Source of the DNA: Chloroflexota bacterium
GTDB lineage: Bacteria > Chloroflexota > Anaerolineae > 4572-78 > J111
Direction: 5' to 3'
DNA length: 64,000 bases
Assembly: GCA_016860845.1 (NCBI GenBank)
Contig: BOKF01000046.1
Coordinates: forward strand, 4,426 to 68,425
The position numbers and the translations under genes are program-made. Shown here piece by piece: positions 49,122 to 58,097 of this stretch. Every line of letters starts with the position of its first letter. Positions within the stretch are counted from its first letter, which is position 1. Under the pieces are notes generated by a model. That model worked only from the letters and a program-made list of their open reading frames with translations. It ran no database searches and was not told the DNA's origin.

Positions 49122-49628
49122 TCAGTAAATGCCTATCAGGTGATTGTCTTCAGCGCTATCATGGCTACAAGGCACAATGGGTGAACTTTCTTTAAAAGTT
49201 GACAGCACAATACTGGTGACGGAGCTTGAAACGGTGGCTTTGGAGCGAATTTTTTCAATCAACCTTTCCAACTCTTTAGGACTGGCGGTACGAACCTTTA
49301 AGATATAACAATCCTCACCCGCCACCCCATGACATTCCAGCACATCCGGTTCGGTTCGGCAAGCTTCCAGCACGCTGCGTTTGGTTTCAACATAACCCTC
49401 AGGCGTGATGCCGACCGTCAGCCGGATAAAAGCCATAATCGGTTTACCCACAGCCTCGGCATTCACCACCGCCACATAGCCTTTGATGACGCCTTTTTTC
49501 TCCAGTTTTCTAACCCGCTCGTGTACGGTTGAAGCGGTCAGGCCCACTTTTTCGGCCAGGGCGGCGTTGGAGAGGTGAGCGTCTTCCTGAAGCAGTAAGA
49601 TTATCTGGCGATCAATATCGTCAATCAT
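49122..49628 (-). CDS. Lrp/AsnC-family transcriptional regulator
   Basis: This 168-residue protein has an N-terminal winged helix (residues ~1-60; DRQIILLLQEDAHLSNAALA, GLTASTVHERVRKLEKKGVI) and the RAM ligand domain (~70-145; DVLECHGVAGEDCYILKVRT). A short C-terminal tail of about 20 residues (SPIVPCSHDSAEDNHLIGIY) is extra. Lrp/AsnC proteins sense amino acids. It probably controls the DinB and EamA genes that follow in the same direction. Confidence 0.93.
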   Translation of the reverse strand: MIDDIDRQIILLLQEDAHLSNAALAEKVGLTASTVHERVRKLEKKGVIKGYVAVVNAEAVGKPIMAFIRLTVGITPEGYVETKRSVLEACRTEPDVLECHGVAGEDCYILKVRTASPKELERLIEKIRSKATVSSSVTSIVLSTFKESSPIVPCSHDSAEDNHLIGIY

Positions 49629-49871
49629 TCGGTATAAGCCTTATTTAGCCGTAAAATTTACGTATAACAGTGAATTATACAGGAAATATTACGGGATAAC
49701 GCCTATTTTGTCAATAGACCAATTTTGTTGATTCTGTCAGGCCAATTAATGCTTTTTACCGCCTGCTTTTGCCATGATAACCGGAATGAAGCCTAAAAAC
49801 CACCCGCTTCTTGCTCTCTTTCCGTGCCATATAGCCCGTACTCCAGCGGTGGGTCCCATTTTGGGGGAAAG

Positions 49872-49900
49872 ACCGCAGAGGTTTCAAAAACCTCTGCGGT
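49872..49900. repeat. RAYT-linked palindrome (GCAGAGG family)
   Basis: ACCGCAGAGGTTT pairs with AAACCTCTGCGGT across three bases. Related copies are at 59149, 60970, 61383 and 61639. Confidence 0.85.
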
Positions 49901-49939
49901 TTGCCTAAAATTTGGACAGGCCCGTACCCCAGAACTAAT

Positions 49940-49968
49940 TTGCCCATCCAGCCCGAAAATGCTAAAAT
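49940..49968 (+). promoter_or_regulatory. promoter of tRNA-Gln
   Basis: TTGCCC (49940) and TAAAAT (49963) are 17 nt apart, ending 12 nt before the tRNA. Confidence 0.55.
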
Positions 49969-49980
49969 AACTGGCATCAA

Positions 49981-50051
49981 TGGGGAGTCGTCTAATGGTA
50001 GGACTGCAGATTCTGGATCTGCCTGTTGGGGTTCGAATCCCTGCTCCCCAG
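49981..50051 (+). tRNA. tRNA-Gln (anticodon CUG)
   Basis: TGGGGAG pairs with CTCCCCA to make the 7-bp acceptor stem. The anticodon arm GCAGA-TTCTGGA-TCTGC has CTG in the loop, and the T-loop is TTCGAAT. The discriminator base is G, as in tRNA-Gln. No CCA is encoded. Confidence 0.93.
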
Positions 50052-50063
50052 TATAAAAGTTCT

Positions 50064-50097
50064 GTAGGGCAAGATAGCCTCTTGCCCTACTTTTTTT
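50064..50097 (+). terminator. rho-independent terminator of tRNA-Gln
   Basis: GTAGGGCAAG / CTTGCCCTAC (10-bp stem, 7-nt loop) followed by seven Ts, 12 nt past the tRNA. Confidence 0.9.
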
Positions 50098-50108
50098 AAT
50101 AGAGCAGT

Positions 50109-50651
50109 ATGAGGCGAAGCGCTTATTGGTTAATATTTCTGGGCCTTTTGAGCTTGGCCGTAGCGGCGGTGATGGCTGTCCTGATCTACTTGTTGCTGAC
50201 CCTGCCCGCCGCCACCGCCGAGCAAGCGACCCCTACCTTCACCCGTCCGGCGCTCACCCTGCCGACAGTGCCCTTGCCCACGGCCACACCTGGCCCGCCC
50301 CCTTCAGTCGAGGATGCGCTCTTTGCCGTGCAAAAACCTATCCAGGGGTCGGCTGATTGCAATACCACCGGCTTTAAAGGGACGGTAAGAGCAGGCAATG
50401 GCGACCGTTTGGCCGGTATCCAGGTGATTGTCTGGGAAGAAGGGGTGGGCCTAATTGCCGTAGACACCACCGACGCCGGGGGAGCTTACACGATTGAGCT
50501 TAACGATAAGCCATCTTCTCGTAAGTTCTGGGTCCAGGTTTATCAAAATGACGTGCCCGCGTCCGAACCGCTCTCCGTAGAAACGCAGGCCGATTGCCGG
50601 AAAGGCTATCAAATTTTCCAAATTAATTGGCGGGCGAAGAAAGAGGAATAA
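50109..50651 (+). CDS. membrane-anchored protein with Ig-like carboxypeptidase regulatory domain
   Basis: This 180-residue protein has an N-terminal membrane helix (residues ~7-32), then a Pro/Thr-rich linker (FTRPALTLPTVPLPTATPGP), then a small beta domain like those with GFKGTVRAGNGDRLAGIQVI and DTTDAGGAYTIELND. A cysteine pair (ADCNTT, ADCRKG) may form a disulfide. The anchor puts the domain outside the membrane. The ribosome site is weak. Function unknown, possibly carbohydrate-binding or structural. Confidence 0.75.
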   Translation: MRRSAYWLIFLGLLSLAVAAVMAVLIYLLLTLPAATAEQATPTFTRPALTLPTVPLPTATPGPPPSVEDALFAVQKPIQGSADCNTTGFKGTVRAGNGDRLAGIQVIVWEEGVGLIAVDTTDAGGAYTIELNDKPSSRKFWVQVYQNDVPASEPLSVETQADCRKGYQIFQINWRAKKEE

Positions 50652-50735
50652 CAGGTAGCAAGGTCGCAGGGTAGCAGTTAAGCTATTTGCATCCTTGTTA
50701 CCCTGTTACTTTGCAACCCTGCTACCCTGTAAAGG
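50652..50735. repeat. inverted octamer arrays (CAGGGTAG / CTACCCTG)
   Basis: CAGGTAGCAAGGTCGCAGGG and GTAGCAG form one arm, and CCTGTTAC, TTTGCAAC, CCTGCTAC, CCTG the other, across the gap between two genes. Confidence 0.8.
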
Positions 50736-50740
50736 ATTCT

Positions 50741-51748
50741 ATGCAAACTACTATCTACACCGACGCAACCGGTTTTGACCAATTGGCCCAGGAATGGGAC
50801 GATTTGTTAGTTCGATCGGTGAATGCGCCCTTTTTTATGCGCTACATTTACCAACGTACCTGGTGGCAGTACCTGGGCAATGACGATCTGGTATTGATTG
50901 CCATCCGCACCGACGAGGGCCGCCTGATGGGCCTGGCCCCTCTCTACGGAGGGACGAACCAGGCCGGCCAGCGTGAGTTGAGTTTTGTGGGCTGCGTGGA
51001 TGTATCCGATTATCTTGACTTGCTGGTGGACCGGGATTGTGTCGAGCCGGTTTATCTAGCCCTGCTCGACTGCCTGGCCAGTGACCGGGTAGCCTGGGAC
51101 AAACTCTACCTGTGCAGCCTGCCCCACAATGCGATCACCCCGACCCGCCTGGCTAAAACTGCTCGCGGTCTTGGCTGGCACGCCGAAGTTCGCCAGCAGG
51201 ATGTCTGCCCGGTAATTACCCTGCCCGGCGATTGGGAAGCCTACCTGGCCGGGATTGATAAAAAGCAGCGCCACGAGATTCGCCGCAAGATTCGGAAAAT
51301 CGAAACCGAAGCGCAGACGCGCTGGTACGCGGTTGATTCGCGGGAGGGACTGGACGAGGCGATGGATGCCTTTATCGAGCTGCACCAGAAATCCACCCGC
51401 GATAAAGAAGGTTTTTGGAATGAGGCCTTGATCCGCTTCTTCAAAGCCCTGGCGGCAGAACTCGCCAAGATTGGCTGGCTGAAACTGTACTTTATCGAGG
51501 TCAACGGTTCCAGGGCGGCCTCGATGCTCTGTTTTGACTACAATAACGAATTTCTGCTCTACAACTCCGGCTTTGACCCCGAACAGTTTGCCAACCTCAG
51601 CCCCGGCAATGTCTTGACCGCCTATACCATCCAGGACGCCATTCGCCTCGGCCGCAGCCGCTATGATTTCCTGCGCGGCGACGAGATCTACAAATTCCGC
51701 TTCGGCGCGGTCGCCGAACCGGTGTATGATTTGGAGGTTTACCGGTAA
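50741..51748 (+). CDS. FemAB/CelD-like GNAT acyltransferase
   Basis: The start at 50741 (MQTTIYTDATGFDQLAQEWD) follows AAAGGA; upstream codons are in the octamer repeat. The ~335 residues have the double-GNAT plan of BioF2/CelD proteins: FFMRYIYQRTWWQYLGNDD, LMGLAPLYGG, CVDVSDYLDLLV, and in the second half IDKKQRHEIRRKIRKIE, KLYFIEVNGSRAASMLCFDY and SRYDFLRGDEIYKFRFG. Relatives attach amino acids or acyl groups in peptidoglycan or exopolysaccharide synthesis. The next gene is a glycosyltransferase, which fits this. Confidence 0.87.
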   Translation: MQTTIYTDATGFDQLAQEWDDLLVRSVNAPFFMRYIYQRTWWQYLGNDDLVLIAIRTDEGRLMGLAPLYGGTNQAGQRELSFVGCVDVSDYLDLLVDRDCVEPVYLALLDCLASDRVAWDKLYLCSLPHNAITPTRLAKTARGLGWHAEVRQQDVCPVITLPGDWEAYLAGIDKKQRHEIRRKIRKIETEAQTRWYAVDSREGLDEAMDAFIELHQKSTRDKEGFWNEALIRFFKALAAELAKIGWLKLYFIEVNGSRAASMLCFDYNNEFLLYNSGFDPEQFANLSPGNVLTAYTIQDAIRLGRSRYDFLRGDEIYKFRFGAVAEPVYDLEVYR

Positions 51749-51763
51749 TCAGGTGAGGGGGTA

Positions 51764-53017
51764 ATGATCAATCGTATCGCTATGCTCAGCGTGCATACCT
51801 CGCCCCTGGCGACCCTTGGTGGCAAGGAAACCGGCGGGATGAATGTCTACGTGCGCGATTTGACCCAGGAACTGAGCCGCCGGGGCCTTGACGTGGACGT
51901 GTATACTCGCTCCCAGAACCCGGCCACGCCCCGAATTCAGCCGTTGGGCGAGCGGGGCCGGGTGATCCAGGTTAAGGCTGGGCCGGAACAGCCCTACAAC
52001 AAAAATCTTATCTTCAACCACCTGGCCGAGTTCGAGGCCGGAGTGCAGGCGCAGGCTAAAACCGAGCATATCAGCTACGATATCATCTACGCTCACTATT
52101 GGCTCTCCGGTCTGGCCGCCAACACGCTGCGTCGCGCCTGGCGTATTCCGCTGACCCAAATGTTTCACACCCTGGCCGAGATGAAGAATCGGGTGGCCCA
52201 GACCCCGGCAGAACGTGACCCCGACCAGCGGGTCAACTGCGAAGGCGAAATTATGCGCTTCGCCGACCGGCTGATTGCCGCAACTCCCCTGGAGAAAAAC
52301 CAGATGACCTGGCTCTACGGCGCCGATGCCAAAAAAATCTCGATTGTGCCGCCGGGGGTAGACCTGGCCCGCTTCAAGCCAATGGACCCGCGCCAGGCCC
52401 GCGAATACCTGGGCGTGCCACCCGAAGACCAGATGTTGCTGTTTGTGGGCCGGATTCAGCCGCTCAAAGGGATTGATACCTTGATTCGCGCCTTGGCCCT
52501 GGTCAAAAAGCGGGAGCCAGCCCTGGCCCGAAAAATCTGTGTCTCCATCATCGGCGGCGATCCAAACCCCGACTCGGAAGTGGAGCAGGCCGAATTTGAG
52601 CGGCTGGAGACGCTCCGGGCTGAATTAGGCATTGGCGATCTGGTCACGTTCCTGGGAGCCAAGGATCAGGATACGCTGGTCTACTACTACGCTGCCGCCG
52701 AAATGGTGGTCATGCCCTCGCATTACGAGTCGTTCGGCATGGTTGCCCTGGAAGCGATGGCCTGCGGCACGCCGGTGATCGCCTCAGATGTGGGCGGTTT
52801 GTCGTTTAGTATTGAGGATGGCTATAATGGTTATCGTGTACCCAACCGCGACCCCCAGGCGCTGGCCGACAAGATCATTTTGCTGCTGAAACATCGCGTC
52901 TTGCGCGATCAATTGGGGGAACAAGCCCGCATGTGGGTCCAGCACTACAGTTGGGTCAATATCGCCGAGGAATTGTTAGAGGTTTTTGAGGACACGCTGC
53001 ATCGTTTTGAACATTAA
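51764..53017 (+). CDS. GT4 glycosyltransferase (MshA/sucrose synthase-like)
   Basis: This 417-residue protein has the MshA-type N-terminus MLSVHTSPLATLGGKETGGM and NVYVRDLTQELSRRGLDVDV, the mid-sequence IVPPGVDLARFKP, LLFVGRIQPLKGIDTLIRAL, and the C-terminal GT4 signature SHYESFGMVALEAMACGTPV. It uses a nucleotide sugar; relatives transfer GlcNAc or glucose to inositol phosphate or other small acceptors. It lies 15 nt after the acyltransferase gene and ends convergently, overlapping the URO-D gene by 4 bp. Confidence 0.92.
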   Translation: MINRIAMLSVHTSPLATLGGKETGGMNVYVRDLTQELSRRGLDVDVYTRSQNPATPRIQPLGERGRVIQVKAGPEQPYNKNLIFNHLAEFEAGVQAQAKTEHISYDIIYAHYWLSGLAANTLRRAWRIPLTQMFHTLAEMKNRVAQTPAERDPDQRVNCEGEIMRFADRLIAATPLEKNQMTWLYGADAKKISIVPPGVDLARFKPMDPRQAREYLGVPPEDQMLLFVGRIQPLKGIDTLIRALALVKKREPALARKICVSIIGGDPNPDSEVEQAEFERLETLRAELGIGDLVTFLGAKDQDTLVYYYAAAEMVVMPSHYESFGMVALEAMACGTPVIASDVGGLSFSIEDGYNGYRVPNRDPQALADKIILLLKHRVLRDQLGEQARMWVQHYSWVNIAEELLEVFEDTLHRFEH

Positions 53018-54057
53018 AATGCTGGACGTTCGTTATTCTCGTTCCCACGCTCCGCGTCAGTTTGGGAAAGAGAGGGGATAACCGTCCGATCAAGCTCGAC
53101 AATAGCTTGCAGATTTTCCAGCGGCGTCTTGGGGGGAATAACACAAGCCGGGGCCAAAATCAAACGGCTCCCGCCTGTCTGCTCAATCGCCTCCCTGGCC
53201 TGAGCCGCAATGTCGGCCGGGGTACTCTGTTCCAGGGTCGTCAAGTCCAGGCCGGTGAGCAGGGTTTTGTTGGTCAGGGCCAGCGCTTCCGGGATGGAAG
53301 GGCCGGTTTCGTGATTATGCCAGCTAACGGCGTGGGCTGGATATTGATTGACCGTATCAAAGTGAGTATCGGCCCCGTGGAGATGCAGCACCAACGGCAC
53401 CGGCTGCAATTTAACCCTCTCCAGAGCAATCAAATCATAGCGCACCACAAAGGTCTGGCACATCTCCTCGCTCAACATTTCGGCCCGGGAAAGTTGGCTG
53501 GCGAAAAAGATGCCGTCTGCTCCGGCCTCCAGGGCCACATCGGCAAAACGAGAGGTTGTTTCGGCAATGGTGGCCAGGCCAATATGCACATCGGTGGGAT
53601 AGTTTTGCAGATGGTCCAGCAGTGTATCCCCGGCCAGCTTGTAAGCAAGAGTCAGCGGGCTGAACACCGTCATCAGCACCGGCGCGTCTTCCTTATCCAG
53701 TTGGCTCGCCACCAGCTTGATGGCTTCCAGGGCCTGGCCATAGCTGCCAGCCGTTGAACTCAGAGTGGTCAGGTTGCGCCAATCTTCCGGCTTTTTGATG
53801 ACCGGCTTTTTCAGAGTGGGAGGTTGGTCATCGTCCTTGGAGGGGTTGACCTGCGCCCCCCAGTCCTCGACTGCATAAAAACCACTGGGCGTGAGCTTGA
53901 TTAAATCAAAGTCATACCTTTTGTAAAAAGCAAGGGTCGCCGAAGCCAGGCCGGCCGGCGTTTGATCCTGCTTGTGAAAGTGCCGCCACAAACTTAAGGG
54001 TACCCGGTCAACGGGCTGACCTTCCAAAGCCGCATACACTCGCTCGCGTTTGTTCAC
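53014..54057 (-). CDS. uroporphyrinogen decarboxylase-family protein
   Basis: This 347-residue protein has the URO-D family plan MNKRERVYAALEGQPVDRVP, LTPSGFYAVEDWG, VLMTVFSPLTLAYKL, then LVLHLHGADTHFDTVNQYP, SWHNHETGP and GLDLTTLEQSTP. In this family URO-D relatives include corrinoid methyltransferases as well as HemE; the HemE active-site pattern is not fully kept, so a methyltransferase-like role is likelier. The last ~25 residues appear to be encoded by a repetitive CGTTCCCACGCTCCGCGT-type sequence. Confidence 0.85.
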   Translation of the reverse strand: MNKRERVYAALEGQPVDRVPLSLWRHFHKQDQTPAGLASATLAFYKRYDFDLIKLTPSGFYAVEDWGAQVNPSKDDDQPPTLKKPVIKKPEDWRNLTTLSSTAGSYGQALEAIKLVASQLDKEDAPVLMTVFSPLTLAYKLAGDTLLDHLQNYPTDVHIGLATIAETTSRFADVALEAGADGIFFASQLSRAEMLSEEMCQTFVVRYDLIALERVKLQPVPLVLHLHGADTHFDTVNQYPAHAVSWHNHETGPSIPEALALTNKTLLTGLDLTTLEQSTPADIAAQAREAIEQTGGSRLILAPACVIPPKTPLENLQAIVELDRTVIPSLSQTDAERGNENNERPAF

Positions 54058-54095
54058 CAGCTACTTCCTTCTCCATCCAAAAAATTGAAAACACC

Positions 54096-54169
54096 GTTCC
54101 CACGAAGATCAATAATAGCATAAAGTAATCAACTGTGAAAAAAAGGGTCTCATCGGAACTCGTGGGAAC
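54096..54169. repeat. inverted repeat element (GTTCCCACGA / TCGTGGGAAC)
   Basis: 10-bp perfect ends bracket an AT-rich 54-nt stretch in the gap between two genes. A similar sequence forms the 3' end of the URO-D gene. Confidence 0.6.
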
Positions 54170-54189
54170 TTAGTAACTGTCCAGAAATA

Positions 54190-54238
54190 ACTTAGGAATT
54201 TCAGCGGGAAAAGCCGAGACAAATCCCTAAGTTAAAAA
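54190..54238. repeat. AACTTAGG inverted repeat after glnE
   Basis: AACTTAGGAATT and AATCCCTAAGTT pair with one mismatch around a 20-nt loop shortly past the glnE stop. It may act as a terminator. Confidence 0.5.
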
Positions 54239-54254
54239 TGGCCGATTACTTAAG

Positions 54255-57200
54255 TTATCCCAATAGCCGGCTGCTGAGTTCCTGCACGCAGGCCAGGTGA
54301 CGGCTCAGATGGTCGCGCAGTTGAGCTGTTTGGCGGCCATAATCCAGGCGGCGGGCCAGAAAAGCGAATTCCTCGCTATCGGCTGGGGGCACGGTCAGGT
54401 CTTTGGCATTGCCGCGGACCATGCGCAGCGCGTTAATTAAACGGCGTAAAAAAATGTGAGCCTCACGCAAGTGGTGGTAATCGTTGGGCGGGATGATGCC
54501 GGCGGCGGCCAAGGCCCGCACGGCTTCACGGGTATTGACCAGGCGCAGGCCAGGATTGGCCGGACCATGCGTAATTTGCAAACCCTGCACCAGGTACTCC
54601 ACGTCTACCAGCGCGCCGGGGCTAAACTTGGCGTTGATGGTCCCGGCGGTGACCAGATGTCTGACCTGCCGCTCGCGCATGGCCCGCATCGCCGCTGCAT
54701 CAAAGGGCGCGCCGCTGTAGATCAGTTCATCCCGCAAGCGCACAATCTGACCGCCCAGGTCGGCGCTGCCGCCGATGGGCCGCAGTTTGACCAGGGCCTG
54801 CCGTTCATACGGCCAGGCATCGCCGTCAGGTCCAAAGTAGCGCTGGAAGGCGTCCAGCGATACGGCCATGCTGCCGGCCTTGCCGTAGGGCCGCAGGCGC
54901 AGGTCCACCTCAAAGACCCCCTCCTGCCTGGCCCGAATAGCCTGGTTGACCTCCTGGACCAGCTTATCGTAAAACTCGGCGGTCGTGATGACCCGCGGGC
55001 CGCCCGTCTGGCCGTTGCCGCTGTAAATAAACATCAGCTCAATGTCCGAAGCGAAGCCCAACTCCCGCCCCCCGGCTTTGCCCAGGGCGCAGATGCTCAA
55101 AATCGAGGGCTGACCGTTTTCCAGGTAAGGCGTTCCAAAGTGCGCCCGCAGCTCAGCCTCACAGATGCGGCAGGCCGCCTCAACCACCACCTCGGCCAGG
55201 TCGGTCAACTCTTGCGAGAACTGCCCAAATTTGGCAATGTGCCCCTGGATCTGGCGCATGTCAATCCGGAACATCTCCCGGTCCTTAAAGGCGTTCAGCA
55301 CGGTGCGGCGAGCCTCCCCGGCGGCGGCTGTCTCCAGCGCGGCGTCCAACTCTGCCTGTAACTGCTCTTTGGACTTAGCCGTAGCTAACGCACCGACATC
55401 CCGGACCACCGGGAAGAGGTTGGCGTGCTGCATGCGCAGAAAATCGTTCCACAGGAAATCACTCACCCCCAGCAGCCGGGCCAGGGTATCCAGCACTTCC
55501 GGGCGTTCCAGCGAGGCCAGTTCGTCGGGCCAATCGGGCCGCATAAAGAGCTGGCCCAAAAATTCTCGAAAGTGCAGCAGGGCCAACTCCGGGTTGGGCG
55601 AGCGCGGCAGCAAGTGGGTAAAATGTTTGGTCAGCACAGTAGCGACCCGCAGTTCGCGCTGTTTCTGGGGGGAGGTGATTTTTTTGCCATGAGCGTCGCT
55701 GACGTAGAGCGTATCCCGGACTTGCTGGCCGACGGTGTCAACCATCATGCGGCTGATGTTGATCCGATTGAGCGCCAGGGCGTTGGTCAGCCCGTACAAA
55801 AAGCCGACCGTATCCGGGGCATCTATCCGCAGGACCGTGTGGTGAGCCGAACTCTCATTATCAATCTCGATATCAATTGGATAAAGCCTTTGTGGAGCCG
55901 CCGTGCTTTCGCGCAGGGCATCACCCACGCGCCGGGCCAGCTCGCCCTGCGCTTCGCGTTGTTTGCCAGCGGCCAGTTGCTGCACCAACGACTCCAATTC
56001 CTGGGCATAGCTGGACCAGAACTCCGCTGAGGACGGGACAGCCCGCACGGTAAATTCGTCCACAATTTTTTTAAGGGTGTCACCCTGGCTAAGGGGCGGT
56101 GAAACATAACGCGATTGGGCTGAAGAACGCCGTCGTTTCCGGGGAGCCAGAGCAGGAGCCGGGCCGCTGGGTGGGTCGTAGGTAAAAACACGCCCATCTA
56201 CAATGTCAATGCCGTGGACAAACAGCAGGCCGCAAATCAGGCTCAATTCGCCCAGATAATCATAGCCGACAATCGTTACCCGCCAGTGCTGCGTGTCGAG
56301 CGGTGTGGCTTCGACCTTGACCTGGTTCTGCTCATCCAACTGTTCCACGAGGCGGGTGTGGCGCTGAATGTCCTCATCGCTAAAGGTGGCGGCGTAGGAG
56401 GGGTGCATGCGCACCAGATGCGGCACCACGTCGGGTATGGTTTGGGGTGAATTGGGATCAGTCATCGTTGACCTTCGCTCCTCCTCAAAATGGTGCTGGT
56501 AAATGGCTCGAATAACGGCGCTATGCTGCTGGTAGCGAGCCATAAATTTGCTCCCGGCCTCCGGCCCTTGAAAGCCCAGGCGGCGGGCCAGGTGTCCGAG
56601 CGCCTCGGCATCAGCGGGCAGGAGGTGAGTTTGCTGGTAGTGCATCAGTTGCAGATGGTGTTCCACCGTGCGCAGGAAAACGTAACCATCCCCCAGGGCG
56701 CGGTATTCGTCGGCGGAAAGCAGGCGGCTGGCTGCCAGCCGGGCTAAGGCATCGAGGGTTTTGGGGCTGCGCAGTTCAGGCTGCCGGCCGCCATGTTCGA
56801 GCTGTAAATATTGAACCACAAACTCAATATCGCGGATAGACCCCTGGCCCAGCTTGACCTCGCCCCATTCCTGGCCGCGCTGGCGCAGCCTGGCTTCTAT
56901 CCGCTGTTTCAGCGCATGCACTTCCGTCCGGGCTACCGCCCCGTTTGAGTCAAAGATGAGTGGCTGCGCCCGGTGCAGAAACTCCTGGCCCATGGCCTGG
57001 CTGCCGGCAATGACCCGCGCTTTGAGCAGCGCCTGTTTTTCCCACAGGCTGGCGTGGTTGGCCAGGTAGGCCAGGTGTCCGTCCACCGAAGAAACCAGCG
57101 AGCCATCCCGGCCCCAGGGCCGCAGGCGCATATCTACCCGGTACAGAAAGCCCTCGCCGGTGACCCGCACCAGCAGGTCAATCAACCCCTGGCCCAGGGA

Positions 57201-58016
57201 ACGGTAGGCCGGGGCATCGGCGGTGACCAGGAAGAGCAGGTCAATGTCGGAACTGTAGTTGAGTTCCTCCCCACCGAGTTTGCCCATGGCGATGACCACA
57301 AAATTATCCGGGGCCGGCCCGGATTGCTGACCGGCAACAGCCAGGCAAGCTTGCACCAGGCTGTCGGCCAGGTAGCTGAGCTGCTCGGTCACCGTCGGCA
57401 GGTCGGCCAGGCCCAACAGATCGCTCGCGCCGATGCGCAGCAGTTCCCGGCGCTGAAAGCGGCGCAGCGCGTCGAGAAGAGGCGAGGCGGCAGGGAGAAG
57501 AGGCGAGGATGCGGAGAGGCGAGGCGGCGAATCTTTCTTCGCTTCCTCGCTTCCTCCTCTTTTCGCCTCATCAATCACGGCTTGAGCTTCTGCCAGCAGT
57601 TGGGCGGCGCTTTTGGGCCGGGTCAGGTGTTTGTAATGTGTAAGCTGGTCAAAATATTCGGGATGGCGCAGCAATATTTCGGTCAGGAATTGGCTGCCGG
57701 CAAAGAGAGTTGTCAGAATTTCCAGGGTGCGCGGATACCGGGCCAACTGCCGCAGCAAAGCCGGTTGGTCGGCGCTGTTGCCGATAAATCGCTCAAAATT
57801 AACCAGGGCGCGGTCGGGGCTGGCGGCATTATCCAGGGCAGGCAGCAGATAGGGCCAACAGGCCGCAAAGTCAGGCTGCCGGGCCAATCGTTGGAGGGTG
57901 CGCTGCGCAGCCGGCGGATCGGCAAACCTGATCGAGGCTGACCAGGGGGCTACATCTGCCTGACTCACCTGAGTCAGGGCCTGCTGGCCGGCCTGGGGGA
58001 CAGTGCTTCTCATCAT
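54255..58016 (-). CDS. GlnE-type adenylyltransferase with two internal ACT domains
   Basis: This 1253-residue protein is longer than usual GlnE (about 950). The first nucleotidyltransferase domain (~237-300) has MGKLGGEELNYSSDIDLLF. The second (~975-1050) has LGKAGGRELGFASDIELMF, so its second acidic residue is Glu rather than Asp. Between them, ACT-like domains lie at ~577-615 (WRVTIVGYDYLGELSLICGL) and ~724-775 (HTVLRIDAPDTVGFLYGLTN), joined by a basic linker. GlnE adds and removes AMP on glutamine synthetase in response to glutamine and PII; tandem ACT domains are the glutamine sensor of GlnD. The fusion suggests direct glutamine sensing. Residues ~152-182 come from an octamer array. Confidence 0.88.
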   Translation of the reverse strand: MMRSTVPQAGQQALTQVSQADVAPWSASIRFADPPAAQRTLQRLARQPDFAACWPYLLPALDNAASPDRALVNFERFIGNSADQPALLRQLARYPRTLEILTTLFAGSQFLTEILLRHPEYFDQLTHYKHLTRPKSAAQLLAEAQAVIDEAKRGGSEEAKKDSPPRLSASSPLLPAASPLLDALRRFQRRELLRIGASDLLGLADLPTVTEQLSYLADSLVQACLAVAGQQSGPAPDNFVVIAMGKLGGEELNYSSDIDLLFLVTADAPAYRSLGQGLIDLLVRVTGEGFLYRVDMRLRPWGRDGSLVSSVDGHLAYLANHASLWEKQALLKARVIAGSQAMGQEFLHRAQPLIFDSNGAVARTEVHALKQRIEARLRQRGQEWGEVKLGQGSIRDIEFVVQYLQLEHGGRQPELRSPKTLDALARLAASRLLSADEYRALGDGYVFLRTVEHHLQLMHYQQTHLLPADAEALGHLARRLGFQGPEAGSKFMARYQQHSAVIRAIYQHHFEEERRSTMTDPNSPQTIPDVVPHLVRMHPSYAATFSDEDIQRHTRLVEQLDEQNQVKVEATPLDTQHWRVTIVGYDYLGELSLICGLLFVHGIDIVDGRVFTYDPPSGPAPALAPRKRRRSSAQSRYVSPPLSQGDTLKKIVDEFTVRAVPSSAEFWSSYAQELESLVQQLAAGKQREAQGELARRVGDALRESTAAPQRLYPIDIEIDNESSAHHTVLRIDAPDTVGFLYGLTNALALNRINISRMMVDTVGQQVRDTLYVSDAHGKKITSPQKQRELRVATVLTKHFTHLLPRSPNPELALLHFREFLGQLFMRPDWPDELASLERPEVLDTLARLLGVSDFLWNDFLRMQHANLFPVVRDVGALATAKSKEQLQAELDAALETAAAGEARRTVLNAFKDREMFRIDMRQIQGHIAKFGQFSQELTDLAEVVVEAACRICEAELRAHFGTPYLENGQPSILSICALGKAGGRELGFASDIELMFIYSGNGQTGGPRVITTAEFYDKLVQEVNQAIRARQEGVFEVDLRLRPYGKAGSMAVSLDAFQRYFGPDGDAWPYERQALVKLRPIGGSADLGGQIVRLRDELIYSGAPFDAAAMRAMRERQVRHLVTAGTINAKFSPGALVDVEYLVQGLQITHGPANPGLRLVNTREAVRALAAAGIIPPNDYHHLREAHIFLRRLINALRMVRGNAKDLTVPPADSEEFAFLARRLDYGRQTAQLRDHLSRHLACVQELSSRLLG
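57475..57562. repeat. octanucleotide arrays (GGCGAGGC type) in glnE
   Basis: Units of period 8 such as GAGAAGAGGCGAGG and GGAGAGGCGAGGCGGCGA, with an opposite-strand version (CTTCCTCGCTTCCTC), encode a Ser/Pro/Lys-rich loop in the first GlnE half. Confidence 0.75.
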
Positions 58017-58097
58017 TGCGGCTGGTATTATAACCGAAAGAGAGGCGGGAGTCCAAGCGTGGCTTGGGCTGGGGTGTGTTTGGATTTGGGGCCGAAA

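Larger units (their letters stand above)
49629..49980. other. intergenic region between Lrp/AsnC and tRNA-Gln
   Basis: It contains one palindrome of the RAYT-linked family and the tRNA promoter. The short open frame across it is not considered a gene. Confidence 0.6.

Noticed and set aside
49756..49980. Open frame of 74 codons on the minus strand upstream of tRNA-Gln
   Set aside because: It runs through the RAYT-linked palindrome and the tRNA promoter, has no ribosome site and no recognisable domain.
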